Assembly: GCF_000378825.1 (NCBI RefSeq)
Contig: NZ_KB900388.1
Coordinates: forward strand, 1,611,947 to 1,675,946
Length of the DNA stretch: 64,000 nucleotides
Reading direction: 5' to 3'
DNA from: Salinispora vitiensis
Lineage (GTDB): Bacteria > Actinomycetota > Actinomycetes > Mycobacteriales > Micromonosporaceae
Part shown: in pieces, positions 62,440 through 64,000 of the stretch
Position numbering within the stretch: position 1 is the first letter of the stretch
How the letters are laid out: every line of letters starts with the position of its first letter
Made by a program: the position numbers and the translations under genes
Notes under the pieces: model-generated
What the model was told of the DNA's origin: nothing
The model's database searches: none
Seen by the model: only the letters and a program-made list of their open reading frames with translations

Positions 62440-62910
62440 GTGGCGGAGGAGACGGAGACCCGCTGGCGGCGCCGGTACGCCGAGCTGTTGCAGGAGCTGC
62501 GGATCGCACAGACTGGGGTGCAGATCCTCTTCGCGTTCCTGCTCGCCCTCCCGTTCAGCTCCGCGTTCGGCGAGACCAACACCTTCCAACGGACGCTCTA
62601 CATCATCTCGTTCCTCGCCACCGCCGCCGCGGCGGTGGCGACCATCGCCCCGGTGGCGTTCCACCGGGCGCTGTTCCGGCAGGGGCGTGATCCGGAACTG
62701 GCGCGCTTCACCCACTGGATGACCACCACCGGCTTGTTGCTGATGGTCCTGGCCGTGATCGTCGCGGTGCTCCTGGTCACGGACTTCGTCCTCGAGCGGC
62801 CGATCGCGCTCGGGCTGACCGGCCTGACCCTGCTCTGGCTGCTGCTGCTCTGGGTGCTCGTGCCGATCGGCCGCAGCCGGACCGGCAGCGACTCCGGTCC
62901 TACCGGGTGA
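62440..62910 (+). CDS. DUF6328-like small membrane protein
   Basis: 156 aa. A charged start (AEETETRWRRRYAELLQELRIAQTGVQILFAFLL) is followed by four membrane helices (residues 28-45, 55-75, 98-118, 128-145). The ELRIAQTGVQILFAFLL segment is typical of a widespread actinomycete family annotated DUF6328. GTG 62440 has GGAGG nearby; the longer upstream frame has no such site. It overlaps the convergent FGE gene by 11 bp. Confidence 0.8.
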   Translation: MAEETETRWRRRYAELLQELRIAQTGVQILFAFLLALPFSSAFGETNTFQRTLYIISFLATAAAAVATIAPVAFHRALFRQGRDPELARFTHWMTTTGLLLMVLAVIVAVLLVTDFVLERPIALGLTGLTLLWLLLLWVLVPIGRSRTGSDSGPTG

Positions 62911-63832
62911 CGCACCGGAAGCCGAGGTGGCAGGTGGAGGTGTCGATCGCTTCGCCCTGCCGGGCCGCCGGCCGGTACCGCATGCAGTAGTTGGGGGCGC
63001 ACAGGTGGGATCCGCCCTTGATGACGTGGCGAGGAATGCCCGCGCCCGGCCCGTCGGCGGTGACCGGCGTCGTACAGCAGGGCTTCGCCGACTGGTCGCT
63101 GGGGTACGTGAAGACGTCCCGGGTCCACTCCCAGACGTTGCCGGCCATGTCGTAGAGGCGGTGACCGTTGGGCGGGAAGGCTCCCACCGGCGAGGTTCCC
63201 GCGTACCCGTCCAGGAGGAGGTTCTGCCAGGGAAACTCCCCCTGCCAGGTGTTGGCCATCATCTCGCCCTCGGGGGCGAACTCGTTGCCCCAGGTGAAGG
63301 CGGCACCGTCGAGCCCGCCACGGGCGGCGAGCTCCCACTCGGACTCGGTCGGGAGTTCCTTGCCGGCCCAGGTCGCGAAGGCCACCGCGTCGGCGTACGC
63401 GACGTGGGTGACCGGGTGCAGGTCTCTGCCGTCGATGGTGCTGCCCGGTCCCTCGGGGTGCCGCCAAGTCGCGCCGGGGGTCCACGACCACCAGTTGCGG
63501 TAGTCGGCGAGGCTGACCGGCCCGGAGGCCTGGCGAAACACGAGGGAGCCGGGGACGAGCAGCTCCGGGTCGGCGTCGGGGTAGTCCGCCGCGGTCGGCG
63601 CCACCTCGGCCATCGTCACGTGGCCGGTCTCCCGGACGAATCGCTCGAAATCCCGGACCGTCACCGGGTACTGATCGATCCAGAACCCGTCGACCTCGGC
63701 CCATCGCACGGGCCCCTCTTCGGGATAGAAATTAGTTGATCCCATCCGGAACCGGCCGCCCGGGATCCAGACCATCTCCGACCCCGGACGGGTCGTCGCC
63801 GGGGAGCTCAGCGCCTCGTGCACCACACCCAA
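62900..63832 (-). CDS. Formylglycine-generating enzyme (SUMF1 family)
   Basis: 310 aa copper oxidase that turns the Cys of CxPxR in sulfatases into formylglycine. EMVWIPGGRFRMGSTNFYPEEGP opens the domain; VTHVAYADAVAFATWAGKELPTESEWE and GNVWEWTRDVF are the core; GGSHLCAPNYCMRYRPAAR carries the two active-site Cys in the C-x4-C spacing known for actinomycete FGE. Its substrate is most likely the sulfatase 3.5 kb away. ATG 63832. Confidence 0.95.
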   Translation of the reverse strand: MGVVHEALSSPATTRPGSEMVWIPGGRFRMGSTNFYPEEGPVRWAEVDGFWIDQYPVTVRDFERFVRETGHVTMAEVAPTAADYPDADPELLVPGSLVFRQASGPVSLADYRNWWSWTPGATWRHPEGPGSTIDGRDLHPVTHVAYADAVAFATWAGKELPTESEWELAARGGLDGAAFTWGNEFAPEGEMMANTWQGEFPWQNLLLDGYAGTSPVGAFPPNGHRLYDMAGNVWEWTRDVFTYPSDQSAKPCCTTPVTADGPGAGIPRHVIKGGSHLCAPNYCMRYRPAARQGEAIDTSTCHLGFRCVTR

Positions 63833-64000
63833 ACCCTAAACCACCCAAAGCGCAACAACTCGGTGATTACCCGATCAGCTGGCGGGAGCACGGTGACACC
63901 GGGCGGGCGAATCCACCAGCGCCACCGAGATAGGCGACCGCGCCGATTTAAGCCTGCTTTGTCCGGCTATCTGCGCCAAGCTGGGGGACGAGTCATCCCA

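Noticed and set aside
1..64000. CRISPR array, rRNA operon or riboswitch
   Set aside because: No regularly spaced repeats, no rRNA sequence and no recognisable riboswitch core were seen; the only RNA gene I can support is tRNA-Leu.
63833..64000. Gene at the right edge
   Set aside because: Only short frames without start, site or family similarity are visible in the last 168 bp.

Overview
The window is a high-GC chromosomal segment from an actinomycete, most likely a member of the Micromonosporaceae (Micromonospora/Salinispora-like). Evidence: third-position GC bias throughout, many GTG starts, a GylR-type divergent glycerol locus, an Lsr2 nucleoid protein, a mycothiol-type DinB/MDMPI protein, an F420/luciferase-like monooxygenase, and a tRNA-Leu gene without an encoded CCA. 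The family-level assignment is inference from gene content.

Left part (1-9 kb): the 3' part of an AfsR/LuxR-type ATPase regulator, then a glycerol locus. An IclR-type regulator and one glycerol kinase point left; an aquaglyceroporin, a second glycerol kinase and a glycerol-3-phosphate dehydrogenase point right. Three evenly spaced GTTCG half-sites lie in the shared promoter gap.

Mosaic part (9-33 kb): real operons alternate with cut genes. There is a transposase with a Glu-to-Gln change, the 3' tail of an adenylating enzyme, a DrrAB-type ABC transporter with a histidine kinase but no response regulator, a truncated class II aldolase, a complete histidine kinase/response regulator/FtsX-type ABC operon with a shared palindromic motif, a DyP peroxidase gene cut by a transposase fragment, a 5'-truncated acyl-CoA/AMP ligase coupled to a nitrilase, and a TetR/DUF1453 pair.

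A tRNA-Leu(GAG) gene at 33.1-33.2 kb marks the right end of this accessory DNA. Two homologous serine-recombinase remnants both end in the same 16-bp piece of the tRNA 3' end, 5.3 kb apart, as expected for tandem integration of two elements at one site. Outside the left repeat lies a tightly coupled nucleotide-related operon (23.7-27.4 kb): methyltransferase remnant, dNMP-kinase-like P-loop kinase, APH-fold protein with an altered metal motif, dCTP deaminase homologue, a second dCTP deaminase homologue lacking the catalytic Glu, and a truncated HprK-like kinase. Its product is unknown and it is the best candidate here for an undescribed system.

Right part (33-64 kb) looks like stable chromosome. 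A five-gene envelope locus holds a TPR/Fn3 membrane protein, a propeller/Fn3 protein, a MoxR ATPase, a DUF58 protein and a transglutaminase-fold membrane protein whose Cys and His are replaced. It is followed by SDR, luciferase-like, DUF1028, MDMPI, PAP2, MMPL, PhzF, Lsr2, MFS, YaaA, CDP-alcohol phosphotransferase and VTT/DedA-like genes. At the end stand a 798-aa type I sulfatase and, 3.5 kb away, the formylglycine-generating enzyme that would activate it. Small decay scars (an MFS pseudogene, short in-frame repeats) occur here too.
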